Shown here: positions 29,365 through 38,881 of the stretch, piece after piece
How positions within the stretch are numbered: position 1 is the stretch's first letter
Layout of the letters: each line of letters opens with the position of its first letter
The notes under the pieces: model-generated
The model's input: the letters and a program-made list of their open reading frames with translations, nothing else
What the model was told of the DNA's origin: nothing
The model's database searches: none
Position numbers and translations under genes: made by a program
Source: [Mycobacterium] stephanolepidis
GTDB lineage: Bacteria > Actinomycetota > Actinomycetes > Mycobacteriales > Mycobacteriaceae
DNA: 64,000 nt
NCBI RefSeq assembly: GCF_002356335.1
Contig: NZ_AP018165.1
Location: 1 to 64,000, forward strand
Reading direction: 5' to 3'

Positions 29365-30264
29365 CTAGCGGGTGGCGGTGATGAAGTAGGCGTCCGACCA
29401 CAGCGAGGTGATCTCGCTGTGCTCCTCAGGGGCGGGCCGTCCGTAGTCGGCCGCCTGTTCGAGGCGGTTGGTGACGTCGACGTGCCAACCATGTTCGCCG
29501 AGCCATTCGATCGGGTCTTTGCGCTCATCGTCGTAGATCAGATCGCCGATGCTGACGTTCTGGAGAAAGTCCGGCTTGAGTTTGTTCACGGCGTCCTGCC
29601 ATTGGCCGGCGGTGGCCACGCGGCGGCGCCATTCGGTGGCCAGGAAGCTGCCGGCGGCGGAATGGGCGGTGATCTTCTCGAACAGTGCGTCCTGGGCGGC
29701 ACCCGGCAGGTACGCCAGCAAGCCCTCCGCGAGCCAGGCCGTGGGCTTGCCCGCATCGAAGCCCGCGCTCTCCAGCGCGGCGATCCAGTCGTCGCGTAGA
29801 TCGACGGCGACCTCGCGCCGTTCGGCCCGCGCGGTCGCGTTCTCTTCGGTAAGGACGTGGTCCTTGAATTCGAGGACCTTCGGCTGGTCCAGTTCGTAGA
29901 CGACGGTGCCGTCCGGCCAGGGCAGCCGGTAGACCCGCGCATCCAGTCCGGCGGCCAGGATGACGACCTGCCGAATGCCGGAAGCTGTTGCAGCGATGAA
30001 GAATTCATCGAAGTACTTGGTGCGGACGGCGAGGTGATTGACCAGGTAGGTGGTGGCGACGTCCCATTCGGACTCGGGGCGCGGTGCGACAAGTGCCTCG
30101 GTGAGATGAGGCTCCCCCGAAGCCTCGACGAAGGCGCGCGCGTATTCGTCGAGGATGAGTGGTTCAGATCGGGTGGTCTCCAGGGCGCGGAAGGACGACA
30201 CCATGAGGGCCGTGAAACCGACGCTGCTGACAATGTCCCACTGATCGCCCTCGGTCCGTGTCAT
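29365..30264 (-). CDS. SAM-dependent methyltransferase, TIGR00027/LCM family (copy 3)
   Basis: 299-residue paralogue starting MTRTEGDQWDIVSSVGFTA, the typical N-terminus of the family. It has AGLDARVYRLPWP, YELDQPKVLEFK and PTAWLAEGLLAYLPG. GAGGCGGG lies just before the ATG. It is first on the minus strand of the three; 161 bases separate it from copy 2. Confidence 0.87.
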   Translation of the reverse strand: MTRTEGDQWDIVSSVGFTALMVSSFRALETTRSEPLILDEYARAFVEASGEPHLTEALVAPRPESEWDVATTYLVNHLAVRTKYFDEFFIAATASGIRQVVILAAGLDARVYRLPWPDGTVVYELDQPKVLEFKDHVLTEENATARAERREVAVDLRDDWIAALESAGFDAGKPTAWLAEGLLAYLPGAAQDALFEKITAHSAAGSFLATEWRRRVATAGQWQDAVNKLKPDFLQNVSIGDLIYDDERKDPIEWLGEHGWHVDVTNRLEQAADYGRPAPEEHSEITSLWSDAYFITATR

Positions 30265-30321
30265 ATCCCGCCTCTTACCTCGGAGTAATTACCTAAGGCA
30301 ACGATACGCGCGTTGTGGCGT

Positions 30322-30744
30322 TCACGCCCGATAGTGGGCGGCGCGCAGTGCCTCGTGCACCCCGCGAGGGTCGGTACCCAGGTCCCAGCGGTTCAAGACG
30401 ATCAGGTCGTCGCCGGATTCGATCTCCAGCAGCCGGGTGCGTCGGCCCAGCCTGCGGAATTCGGTGACCTTCACCGAGTTCACCGCAGCACGGGGTAGCA
30501 GCGTGAGGCGGGTGAGGCCCTGCAGCTCAAGACCCTCGTCGGTGATGCGCAGTTTCGGACGACACCGCCAGGACACGGCCGCGAACCCCAGCAGACCGAG
30601 CGCGGCCACCGAGGCCAACAGACGTCCGGGCGCATCGGCCACGAGGAAGACGGCGATACCGAACGCGACACCCACGAGGGCGGCGGCGGCGATACCGGCA
30701 GGTTTCGGGCCCCATTCAGCAGGGGATGCGGTCGGTTTATCCAC
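30322..30744 (-). CDS. PH-domain membrane protein (Rv0010c-like)
   Basis: 140-residue protein with two N-terminal membrane helices (AGIAAAALVGVAFGIAVFLV and LLASVAALGLLGFAAVSW), then a PH-like domain (LRITDEGLELQGLTR, WDLGTDPRGVHEAL). Position and size match Rv0010c. The GTG at 30744 has no clear ribosome site and lies inside a DnaA box (30737-30745), so the true start could differ slightly. Function is unknown. Confidence 0.75.
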   Translation of the reverse strand: MDKPTASPAEWGPKPAGIAAAALVGVAFGIAVFLVADAPGRLLASVAALGLLGFAAVSWRCRPKLRITDEGLELQGLTRLTLLPRAAVNSVKVTEFRRLGRRTRLLEIESGDDLIVLNRWDLGTDPRGVHEALRAAHYRA

Positions 30745-30768
30745 AGGCGTTATCCACAGTGGGGATAA
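30737..30768. promoter_or_regulatory. Cluster of DnaA boxes at the PH-protein gene start
   Basis: Two perfect TTATCCACA boxes lie at 30737-30745 and 30750-30758, 13 bases apart. A third box in inverted orientation (TGGGGATAA, one mismatch) lies at 30760-30768. This is a better match to the consensus than any box seen in the origin region. It overlaps the start codon of the PH-domain gene, so DnaA binding could repress it or titrate DnaA. Confidence 0.6.
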
Positions 30769-30865
30769 ATCACATCGTTGTGATTGGGTGTCTCTTGGGT
30801 GGACTCGATGGAAACGGGTGCTAACCGGACCGGCAACGGCAGCCCGTGCTCCGTCCCGCCTCGTG

Positions 30866-31129
30866 TCACCGCCACCGCATGGTCAGCAATAGACCGGTGA
30901 TCATGAAGGCAAACGCGATGGCGTAGTTCCACGGCCCCAGATCCAGCATCCAGGTGATGTGCTGCGCGGCGAGCTGGAAAACCATCAACCAGGCCAGGCC
31001 GATGAGCATGAGCGTGAGGAAGAACGCGACGAACCAGACGCTCGACGGACCGGCCTTCACCTTGACCGGAGTACGGCTAACGGTGGTCGCGTTGAACGCT
31101 GACTTCTTACGGACCTTGGACTTGGGCAT
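30866..31129 (-). CDS. crgA: Cell division protein CrgA
   Basis: 87-residue membrane protein of the divisome that recruits FtsZ-associated proteins and interacts with CwsA in mycobacteria. The basic N-terminus [12 protein letters not shown] and two membrane helices ([20 protein letters not shown] and [18 protein letters not shown]) are the full family pattern. It sits in the same place as Rv0011c, divergent from the DUF881 gene. Confidence 0.94.
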   Translation of the reverse strand: MPKSKVRKKSAFNATTVSRTPVKVKAGPSSVWFVAFFLTLMLIGLAWLMVFQLAAQHITWMLDLGPWNYAIAFAFMITGLLLTMRWR

Positions 31130-31239
31130 CGACTACCTCGGAAGCATCTGGGATATGGCGGCACGGCGACTGGTCGCCATGGCCGGAGTCGTCATGGGTT
31201 CCTACGCAGGTTACAGCGCGATGCTGCGACAATCTTCTG

Positions 31240-32049
31240 GTGACCGCCGATGAGGCCCCCAGGAGCGGGGGCAGCCCCCAGCGCGAACCGGCGGCCCCTC
31301 CTGCTCGTGGGGGCCTCCTCTGGCGGGTCGGGGTGCCCCTGGTGTGCGCGCTTGCGGGCTTTCTGCTGGCCGCGACGCACACGGTATCGGGCGGCAATGA
31401 GATCCGGCGGGGCGATTCTCCGGCGCCCCGGTTGGTGGACCTGGTGCGCGAGACGCAAAAGTCCGTCGACAAACTCAGCGCCACCCGCGACGGCTTGGCG
31501 AATCAGATGGCTGCCGCGCGGGCACAGTCTGCCGGGGGTGACAGCCGGGTGGCGGCGGCGCTCGCCGAAACCGGTGAGATGGCCGACGCCGCGGGTGTCC
31601 AGCCCGTCACCGGCCCCGGTCTGGTGGTGACGCTGACCGATGCCAAGCGCGATGCGTACGGGCGTTTCCCCCGCGATGCGTCACCGGATGACTTGGTGGT
31701 GCACCAGCAGGATGTCGAAGGTGTGCTCAACGCCTTGTGGAGTGCGGGCGCCGAGGCCATTCAGATGCAGGATGACCAGCGTCTGGTCGCGAGTTCGGTG
31801 CCGCGATGTGTCGGCAACACCTTGCTGCTGCACGGCCGCACCTACAGCCCGCCCTACGTGATTACGGCCATCGGTGATGCCGACGCCATGCAGGCAGCAC
31901 TCGACGCCGCTCCGCTGGTAACCCTGTACCGGCAGTACGTCGCGCGATTTGGCTTGGGATACACGGTGACCCGCGGCCATCATCTCGAGGTGGCCGGGTA
32001 TCGGGATGCGGTGGGGCCCGGCCGGGCGGCTCCCTTGGAGGGCCGGTAG
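31240..32049 (+). CDS. DUF881 membrane-anchored protein (Rv0012-like)
   Basis: 269-residue protein. A single membrane helix lies near residues 27-45 (GVPLVCALAGFLLAATHTV), a coiled coil at about 60-95 (LVRETQKSVDKLSATRDGL), then the extracytoplasmic DUF881 domain with GPGLVVTLTDAK, LWSAGAEAIQMQDDQRL and a C-terminal YTVTRGHHLEVAGY. Its place between crgA and trpG matches Rv0012. Its function is unknown; DUF881 genes often neighbour cell-division genes. Confidence 0.88.
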   Translation: MTADEAPRSGGSPQREPAAPPARGGLLWRVGVPLVCALAGFLLAATHTVSGGNEIRRGDSPAPRLVDLVRETQKSVDKLSATRDGLANQMAAARAQSAGGDSRVAAALAETGEMADAAGVQPVTGPGLVVTLTDAKRDAYGRFPRDASPDDLVVHQQDVEGVLNALWSAGAEAIQMQDDQRLVASSVPRCVGNTLLLHGRTYSPPYVITAIGDADAMQAALDAAPLVTLYRQYVARFGLGYTVTRGHHLEVAGYRDAVGPGRAAPLEGR

Positions 32050-32116
32050 ACATCCGTCGGCACCTGCCGGGTAAACCGGCTGGGAATCCGCTGGCGCGGG
32101 TCCGTACCCTTGACCT

Positions 32117-32791
32117 GTGCGCATCCTGGTCGTCGACAACTACGACAGCTTCGTGTTCAACCTGGTCCAGTACCTGGGTCAGCTCGGCGTGGACGCGACA
32201 GTGTGCCGCAACGACGACCCGCGATTGGCCGACACCGACGCGGTGGCCGCCGACTTCGACGGCGTACTGATCAGCCCCGGCCCGGGTACGCCCGAGAGCG
32301 CGGGCGCGTCCATCGCGATGGTGCATTCCTGCGCGAAGACGGGCACCCCGCTGCTCGGGGTGTGTCTGGGGCACCAGGCGATCGGGGTGGCGTTCGGCGG
32401 CACCGTCGACCGCGCACCGGAGCTGTTGCACGGCAAAACGAGCACGGTCGAGCATGAAGACGCCGGAGTGCTGCGCGGTCTGCCCAACCCATTCACGGCC
32501 ACCAGGTATCACTCGCTGACGATCCTGCCCGACACCGTGCCCGAGGGGCTTCGTGTGATCGCCCGCACCGCCAGCGGGGTGATCATGGGTGTCATGCACA
32601 CCGAACATCCGATTCACGGGGTGCAGTTCCACCCGGAGTCGATCCTCACCGAGGGTGGGCACCGGATGTTGGCCAATTGGCTCACCTACTGCGGTGCGCC
32701 CCTTGATGAACCACTGGTGCGCTCGCTTGAGGAAGAGGTCGCCTCGGCACTGGACGGTGTCAGCGGACGCGTGAGCGCCCTCGGCGGCTGA
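32117..32791 (+). CDS. trpG: Class I glutamine amidotransferase, anthranilate/aminodeoxychorismate synthase component II
   Basis: 224-residue glutaminase subunit supplying ammonia to anthranilate synthase or aminodeoxychorismate synthase. The triad is present: Cys83 in GVCLGHQ, His172 and Glu174 in GVQFHPES. The start MRILVVDNYDSFVFNLVQYL is canonical. As in M. tuberculosis (Rv0013), it is separated from trpE, so it may serve both tryptophan and folate pathways. It converges on pknB with only 3 bases between stops. Confidence 0.93.
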   Translation: MRILVVDNYDSFVFNLVQYLGQLGVDATVCRNDDPRLADTDAVAADFDGVLISPGPGTPESAGASIAMVHSCAKTGTPLLGVCLGHQAIGVAFGGTVDRAPELLHGKTSTVEHEDAGVLRGLPNPFTATRYHSLTILPDTVPEGLRVIARTASGVIMGVMHTEHPIHGVQFHPESILTEGGHRMLANWLTYCGAPLDEPLVRSLEEEVASALDGVSGRVSALGG

Positions 32792-32794
32792 GGA

Positions 32795-34678
32795 CTAACC
32801 CGTACCGAAACGCAGCTTGATCGTTGCGTTGTAGTTGACCCCGGCACCGGGCTGCGGGTCCTGAAAGACCACACGTGCTCTGTTGTTGCCGTCGGACGGC
32901 ACGTCTTCGGTGGTGATGTCGCCGGTCCATCCAAGGCTGCGAAGCTGTGGCTCGGCATCCACCCAGAACTTGCCCATCACGCTCGGCATGCGGAACTGCC
33001 CGCCGGATGACACCCGGATCTCGATGGCACCGTCTTCGGGGAACATGGTTCCGGCAGTCGGATTCGTGCTCAGGATCTGTCCCTTGGGCTCGGGGCTGGG
33101 GACCGGGATCACCGTGGGCGGTGCCGTGAAGCCGTAGGTGGGCAGGTTCTTGAGGGCGACGTCGATGTTCTGCCCGACGAAGTCCGGCGCGGGCTTCTCC
33201 CCCGGGCCCTTGCCGACAACGATGGTGATGTTGTTGGTGACCGCGGAGTACTGTCCGGCCGGCGGGTTGGTGGCCATGACCCGACCCTTGTCCTCGGGCA
33301 GCGACTTGGTCTCGCTCTGGGTGAAGGTGCCCTTGAAACCGGCGGCCTGCAGCTTCTTCACCGCGTCGCCGAAGCTGAGGCCGTGGCAATCGGGTACCTG
33401 CTGGCTCTCCGGTCCGATGGACACGTTCAGGGTCACCTCGGAACCGGCCGTCACGGTGGAGCCCTTGGCAGGATCGGTGTCGATGACCCTCTCGGGAGCG
33501 AGCTTTGAGCTTGTGTTCTTCTGAATCTTGGTCTTGAACCCGAGGTTCTGCAGGACGGCGACAGCATCGGCCTGGGACTTGCCCGTCACGTCGGGAACCT
33601 GGACATCGCGCGAGGGTCCGTTGCCCAAGATGATGGCGAAGGTGACCACCACGGTCAGCACCACCAGCGCGGCGAGTCCGACCAGCCAGCGGCTCAGTGG
33701 ACTGCGGCGCGGCTCTACGTAATGGCTGGGCAGCGGGTTGGTCTGCGGTCCGGAGGCCGGGTAGGCCTTCGTGTTGGTAGGCGTGTTCAGCATTGAGCTG
33801 CGCTCGGCGTCGGTGAGAACCTTCGGAGCCTCTGGCTGCTCGCCCTGATACACCCGCATGAGGTCGGTGCGCATCTCGGCGGCGTTCTGGTACCGGTTGT
33901 CGGGGTTCTTCGAAAGTGCTTTGAGCACAACCGAATCCAGGCCGGGAGGAATCTCCGGGTTGTGCTTAGACGGCGCAATCGGATCTTCACGCACATGTTG
34001 GTAGGCCACCGCGACAGGTGAATCGCCGACGAAAGGCGGCTCGCCGGTGAGCAATTCATAGAGGACGCAGCCCAGGGAGTACACGTCGGAACGCGCGTCC
34101 ACGGTCTCGCCCCGCGCCTGTTCCGGAGAAAGATACTGCGCGGTCCCGATGACCGCCGCGGTCTGGGTGACGCTTACCCCGGCGTCCGACACGGCCCGCG
34201 CGATACCGAAGTCCATCACCTTTACCGCGCCGGTCTTGCTGATCATGATGTTGGCGGGCTTGACATCACGATGAATGATGCCGTGCTGGTGGCTGAAGTT
34301 GAGCGCCTGGCAAGAGTCGGCGATGACCTCGATCGCCCGGCGGATCGGCATGGGGCCGTCATCCTTGACGATGTCACGCAGGGTGATGCCGTCGACGTAC
34401 TCCATGACGATGTACGGCAGTGGCCCGGTGGGTGTCTCGGCCTCGCCGGTGTCGTAGACGGCGACGATCGCGGGGTGGTTCAGCGCGGCGGCGTTCTGGG
34501 CCTCCCGGCGGAAACGCAGATAGAAGCTGGGGTCCCGGGCCAGATCGGCACGCAGCACCTTGATCGCGACGTCACGGTTCAACCGTTGGTCGCGCGCCAG
34601 GTGAACCTCGGACATGCCTCCATAGCCGAGGATCTCCCCCAGCTCATAGCGGTCCGAGAGGTGCTGCGGAGTGGTCAT
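32795..34678 (-). CDS. pknB: Serine/threonine protein kinase PknB
   Basis: 627-residue receptor kinase that controls cell shape, peptidoglycan synthesis and division. The kinase domain (1-280) has Lys40, HRDVKPANI with Asp138, a DFG motif and activation-loop Thr171/Thr173 in VTQTAAVIGTAQYLSPEQ. A juxtamembrane linker precedes the membrane helix (about 331-352), and four PASTA repeats that bind muropeptides fill the C-terminus. The ATG overlaps the pknA stop (TAATG). It is the last gene of the seven-gene operon. Confidence 0.97.
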   Translation of the reverse strand: MTTPQHLSDRYELGEILGYGGMSEVHLARDQRLNRDVAIKVLRADLARDPSFYLRFRREAQNAAALNHPAIVAVYDTGEAETPTGPLPYIVMEYVDGITLRDIVKDDGPMPIRRAIEVIADSCQALNFSHQHGIIHRDVKPANIMISKTGAVKVMDFGIARAVSDAGVSVTQTAAVIGTAQYLSPEQARGETVDARSDVYSLGCVLYELLTGEPPFVGDSPVAVAYQHVREDPIAPSKHNPEIPPGLDSVVLKALSKNPDNRYQNAAEMRTDLMRVYQGEQPEAPKVLTDAERSSMLNTPTNTKAYPASGPQTNPLPSHYVEPRRSPLSRWLVGLAALVVLTVVVTFAIILGNGPSRDVQVPDVTGKSQADAVAVLQNLGFKTKIQKNTSSKLAPERVIDTDPAKGSTVTAGSEVTLNVSIGPESQQVPDCHGLSFGDAVKKLQAAGFKGTFTQSETKSLPEDKGRVMATNPPAGQYSAVTNNITIVVGKGPGEKPAPDFVGQNIDVALKNLPTYGFTAPPTVIPVPSPEPKGQILSTNPTAGTMFPEDGAIEIRVSSGGQFRMPSVMGKFWVDAEPQLRSLGWTGDITTEDVPSDGNNRARVVFQDPQPGAGVNYNATIKLRFGTG

Positions 34679-35940
34679 TACGGTGATTTCGTCCCAGTGA
34701 TCGGGTCCGGTTCGGCGACCGGAAGCAGAGCCACGATATTAGCTGGCGCAAGCGCTCCTGGCGAAGCTGAAGCCGGACTTGAGGGTGCCTCGCTGCTGGG
34801 CGTCGTTGCCGATGGGAGCGGCACGTCATTCTTCTGCTCACTTGCTCGCAGCAGGATGAGGGCCGCGATGATGATCGCGAAGATGCCCAGCACCGCGGCA
34901 GCCCACATCAGGGCCTTCTGGCCGGGTGAGAACGTGCCGCGCCGGGGCGGTGGCGGCCGGTGCGAGCCCGTAGGCGGTCGGGTGCGGGAGGTGGGCGGGG
35001 CGACCCTGCTGGGTGTCCCCACGGCGGGCCGCACCTGGGTGGCGGGCGGGATGGCCGCCGGCGTGGCCCTGCTGATGGTGGGCGCCTGGTTGGGCCTGGG
35101 CGGGCGGCGACCGGCACGCACCGCCGCCACCGCATCGGCGAACGGGCCGCCGCTGGTGTAGCGATTCTGGGGGTTCTTCACCAGCGTGATCTCGATGAGC
35201 TCGCGCACGTTCGGGGGCAGATCGGCGGGCAGCGGTGAGGGTGTTTCCTTGATGTGCTTCATCGCGACCGTCAGTGCGCCGTCGCCGGAGAACGGGCGCT
35301 TACCCGAAACTGCTTCGTAGCCAACGACTCCCAGTGCGTACACATCGCTGGCCGGGGTGGCGTCGTGACCCAGAGCCTGTTCGGGGGCGATGTACTGGGC
35401 GGTGCCCATCACCATGCCGGTCTGGGTGACCGGGGCGGCGTCCACGGCCTTGGCGATGCCGAAGTCGGTGAGTTTCACCTGCCCGGTGGGCGTGATCAGG
35501 ATGTTTCCCGGCTTCACATCGCGGTGCACCAGGCCCGCGGCGTGCGCGACCTGCAGGGCGCGCCCGGTCTGCTCCAGCATGTCCAGCGAGTGACGCAGCG
35601 ACAGCCGGCCGGTGCGCTTGAGCACGGAGTTCAGCGGCTCGCCGTGGATCAATTCCATGACCAGATAGGCGGTGCGGCCCTCGCTGTCGATATCGGTCTC
35701 GCCGTAGTCGTACACGCTGGCGATGCCGGGATGGTTGAGCATCGCCACGGTGCGTGCCTCGGCGCGGAACCGCTCGATGAACTCTGGGTCCGACGAGAAT
35801 TCGGCCTTGAGCACCTTGACGGCCACCTTGCGGCCCAAGCGGCTATCGGTGCCCTCCCAGACCTGGCCCATACCGCCGGTAGCGATGAGCCGCTGCAACC
35901 GGTAGCGGCCGGAAAGCGTTTCGCCCACACGAACTGTCAT
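34678..35940 (-). CDS. pknA: Serine/threonine protein kinase PknA
   Basis: 420-residue membrane kinase working with PknB in cell-shape control. Lys42 in [20 protein letters not shown] and activation-loop threonines in [18 protein letters not shown] mark the kinase domain (about 10-275). A Pro/Arg-rich juxtamembrane stretch (about 285-340) leads to one membrane helix ([20 protein letters not shown]), and the external tail is short and Ser/Pro-rich, without PASTA repeats. It overlaps pbpA by 4 bases. Confidence 0.97.
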   Translation of the reverse strand: MTVRVGETLSGRYRLQRLIATGGMGQVWEGTDSRLGRKVAVKVLKAEFSSDPEFIERFRAEARTVAMLNHPGIASVYDYGETDIDSEGRTAYLVMELIHGEPLNSVLKRTGRLSLRHSLDMLEQTGRALQVAHAAGLVHRDVKPGNILITPTGQVKLTDFGIAKAVDAAPVTQTGMVMGTAQYIAPEQALGHDATPASDVYALGVVGYEAVSGKRPFSGDGALTVAMKHIKETPSPLPADLPPNVRELIEITLVKNPQNRYTSGGPFADAVAAVRAGRRPPRPNQAPTISRATPAAIPPATQVRPAVGTPSRVAPPTSRTRPPTGSHRPPPPRRGTFSPGQKALMWAAAVLGIFAIIIAALILLRASEQKNDVPLPSATTPSSEAPSSPASASPGALAPANIVALLPVAEPDPITGTKSP

Positions 35941-37451
35941 GAGGCCCCCTGTAGTGCTGCGGCAATGACCTGCCGCCCGATGGGTGCGGCGACGGAGCCT
36001 CCGGTGGCCGCCAGGGCGCGGTCTCCGCCATCTTCGACGAGTACCGCGATGGCCACCTTAGGGGTGACCACCGTGGCTTGAGGATCCGATGTGGTGCTCG
36101 ATGCCGGTGCGAATGCGATGTACCACGCGTGTGGTGGGGTGTTGCGCGGATCGGTGCCGTGCTCGGCGGTGCCGGTCTTGGATGCGATCTGCACGCTGGG
36201 GATGGCACCGGTCTGTGCGGTGCGCTGTTCTGAGGCAATCATCAGTTCGGTCAATGTGTTCGCGATAGCGGGTGTCACGGCTTGGCCGATGTCATCCGGG
36301 GTGGTGGTGGACAGATTCGAAAGGTCTGGGCCCTTAAGGCTATCGACCAGGTGCGGCTGCATCAGCACACCCTTGTTGGCAACGGCGGCGGCGACCATCG
36401 CGTTCTGCAGGGGGGTCACCGCGACATCCTTTTGCCCGATGCTCGACATCGCGACGGCCGCATCATCGGACATGGACCCGACGGTGGAGGTAGCCACCTG
36501 AAGAGGGATGCCGTCGATTTCGTGGTCGAGACCGAATGCCTGCGCGGCTTTGACCAGCTTGTCGCGCTTGAGTTGTTCGGATCCGAGTTTGGCGAAGGCG
36601 GTGTTGCAGGAGCGCGCGAAGGCCTCCTTAAGGGTGGTGTTGTCGCCACCGCCACAGGAGGTCCTGTTGTAGTTCTCCAGGGTTGCGTTGCTACCCGGCA
36701 GGAAGATGGTCGGGGACGCGGTCACCTCCGTGTTGACCGTCTTGCCATCGGCCAGCGCCGCGGCGGTGGTGATCACCTTGAAGGTCGACCCCGGCGGATA
36801 GGTCTGCGAGATGGCGCGGTTCAGCATCGGCTGCGCGGGATCTTCCTGCAGCTGCTTCCAGGCCGCGTTCTCCTTCTCTGAGTCCTGGCTGGCCAGCAGA
36901 TTGGGGTCGTAGGAGGGCGTCGACACCATCGCGAGGATCTTTCCGGTGGAGGGTTCGAGCGCGACCACCGAGCCGCGGCAGCCGTCCTTGCAGCCGCGAT
37001 GCATGGCGTCGTAGGCGGCCTGCTGTACATCGGGACGGATGGTGGTCACCACACTGCCGCCACGTGGGTCGCGACCCGTGAAGAAGTCGGCGAGCCTGCG
37101 GCCGAACAGCCGGGGATCGGATCCGTTGAGCACGCTGTCCTCGGCGCGCTCCAGCCCGGCACTGGAGTAATTGAGCGAGTAGAAGCCGGTGACGGGCGCG
37201 TAGACCAGTGGATCGGCGTACTGCCGCAGGAACCGGAACCGGCTGTCGGTGGCCACCGAGGAGGCGAGCAACTGCCCGCTCGCCGATATCTGCCCCCGCT
37301 GGCGCGAGTACTCGTCGAGCAGCACCCGTTGATTGCGGGGGTCGGCGCGCAGTCCCGGCGCCGTGAACACCTGGGTGAGAGTGGCATTGGCCAGCAGCAG
37401 CACGACCAGTCCCATGACGACGAGAGATACCCGGCGGATCGATGTGTTCAT
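35937..37451 (-). CDS. pbpA: Penicillin-binding protein PbpA (transpeptidase)
   Basis: 504-residue class B PBP, a septal or lateral peptidoglycan transpeptidase and PknB substrate in M. tuberculosis. An N-terminal membrane anchor (about 8-25), a dimerisation region and the transpeptidase domain are visible: active-site Ser222 in PPGSTFK, the SCN motif in FARSCNTAF and the KTG motif in [10 protein letters not shown] near residue 430. It overlaps rodA upstream and pknA downstream (ATGA junctions). Confidence 0.96.
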   Translation of the reverse strand: MNTSIRRVSLVVMGLVVLLLANATLTQVFTAPGLRADPRNQRVLLDEYSRQRGQISASGQLLASSVATDSRFRFLRQYADPLVYAPVTGFYSLNYSSAGLERAEDSVLNGSDPRLFGRRLADFFTGRDPRGGSVVTTIRPDVQQAAYDAMHRGCKDGCRGSVVALEPSTGKILAMVSTPSYDPNLLASQDSEKENAAWKQLQEDPAQPMLNRAISQTYPPGSTFKVITTAAALADGKTVNTEVTASPTIFLPGSNATLENYNRTSCGGGDNTTLKEAFARSCNTAFAKLGSEQLKRDKLVKAAQAFGLDHEIDGIPLQVATSTVGSMSDDAAVAMSSIGQKDVAVTPLQNAMVAAAVANKGVLMQPHLVDSLKGPDLSNLSTTTPDDIGQAVTPAIANTLTELMIASEQRTAQTGAIPSVQIASKTGTAEHGTDPRNTPPHAWYIAFAPASSTTSDPQATVVTPKVAIAVLVEDGGDRALAATGGSVAAPIGRQVIAAALQGAS

Positions 37452-38881
37452 ACGCGATCGATCAGTTCCGTCCGGGCCTCTGCGATGGGGGCGGCGTTGG
37501 GTGCGGAGGAAGTGGTGAGCGGTCGGCGGGCGATATGTGAGATGCGCAGCAGGATGGCCAGCAGCACGTAATTGGACACCAGTGATGATCCGCCATAGGA
37601 GATCCAGGGTGTGGTGAGTCCCGTCAGCGGAATGAGTTTGGTGACGCCCCCGACGACGATGAACAGCTGCAGCGCCAATGCCGCCGATAGGCCGGAGGCC
37701 AGCAGCTTGCCGAAGCTGTCGCGCACCGCCAGTGCGGTGCGGAAGCCTCGGACGATGAGGATGGTGAACACGAGCAGCACTCCGGCCAGGCCGACCAGTC
37801 CGAGCTCCTCGCCGATCGCGGCGATGATGAAATCCGTTGAGGCGGCCGGAACTGTGCCCGGCTGACCGTTTCCGAGACCGGTGCCGAAGATGCCACCGGT
37901 GGCGAAGCTGAACAGCGACTGCATCATCTGGTACCCGTTGCCGTCCGCATCCGCGAAGGGATCCAGCCAGGTTTCGACCCGCACGCGCACATGCGCAAAC
38001 AGGAAGTACGCCAAGAACGCGCCGACGACGAAGAGACCAAGACCGATCAGCACCCAGCTGATTCGTGCCGTGGCGATATACAGCACCGTCAGGAATGAGG
38101 TGTACAACAGCAGTGAGGTGCCAAGATCCTTCTCAAAGACCATGACGCCCACAGAGATTGCCCATACGGCGAGCAGCGGGCCCAGGTCCCTGGCTCGGGG
38201 CGACTCCACGCCCCAGTAGCTGCGGCCGGCGGTGCGAAACAGGTCGCGTTTGGTCATCAGGAAGGCCGCGAAGAACACCAGCAACAGAATCTTGGCGGCC
38301 TCGGCGGGCTGAATCGACAAGAACGGCAATTCGATCCAGATCTTGGCGCCATTTCGTTCCGAGGCCGAGGAGGGCAGCAGCGCGGGGATGGCCAGTAGGA
38401 CGATGCCGAGGATTCCGAAGGTGTAGCCGTACCGCGCCAGCACCCGGTGATCCTTGACGGCTACCAGGACCCCGACGAGCGCGGCGACACCCACCAGCGT
38501 CCACAGCACCTGTGCGTTGGCCTCCAGGGTCTCGTTGCCATCACCGGCGGCCGCTTTCGCCAGGTCCAGGCGATGGATCATCACCAGCCCGAGGCCGTTC
38601 AGCAGCGCGACACAAGGCAGCAGCAGCGGATCGGCGTAGGGGGCGTAACGACGAATTCCTAGATGCGCCAACGTAAACAGGACGAGGTACGCAAGACCGT
38701 ACTTCAGTAGATCCCAGGAAAGACCGCGTTCGAGGTTGGCCTCGACGAGGATCAGGGCGACGGTGGTGATCGCGGCGGCGAAGCCGAGGAGCCCCAACTC
38801 CGCACTACGTCGTGTGGACTGGGGCGGTGGCGCGGTGCCTGCCCCACGGGCCACTACAGCGGTTTGGGGCGCCGTCGTCAT
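37448..38881 (-). CDS. rodA: RodA/FtsW-type SEDS glycosyltransferase
   Basis: 477-residue polytopic membrane protein that polymerises lipid II, paired with the downstream PBP. About ten to twelve membrane helices are visible. SEDS landmarks include ASERNGAKIWIELPFLSIQPAE, SLFSFATGGIFGTGLG and a conserved GLTTPWISYGGSSL near the end. The ATG at 38881 (MTTAPQTAVV) overlaps the pstP stop by 4 bases; a longer upstream reading would overlap pstP heavily and is rejected. Confidence 0.95.
   Translation of the reverse strand: MTTAPQTAVVARGAGTAPPPQSTRRSAELGLLGFAAAITTVALILVEANLERGLSWDLLKYGLAYLVLFTLAHLGIRRYAPYADPLLLPCVALLNGLGLVMIHRLDLAKAAAGDGNETLEANAQVLWTLVGVAALVGVLVAVKDHRVLARYGYTFGILGIVLLAIPALLPSSASERNGAKIWIELPFLSIQPAEAAKILLLVFFAAFLMTKRDLFRTAGRSYWGVESPRARDLGPLLAVWAISVGVMVFEKDLGTSLLLYTSFLTVLYIATARISWVLIGLGLFVVGAFLAYFLFAHVRVRVETWLDPFADADGNGYQMMQSLFSFATGGIFGTGLGNGQPGTVPAASTDFIIAAIGEELGLVGLAGVLLVFTILIVRGFRTALAVRDSFGKLLASGLSAALALQLFIVVGGVTKLIPLTGLTTPWISYGGSSLVSNYVLLAILLRISHIARRPLTTSSAPNAAPIAEARTELIDRV

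Noticed and set aside
32795..33389. Open frame overlapping the PASTA region of pknB
   Set aside because: Another frame of the pknB coding sequence with low-complexity Arg/Gly/Gln composition.
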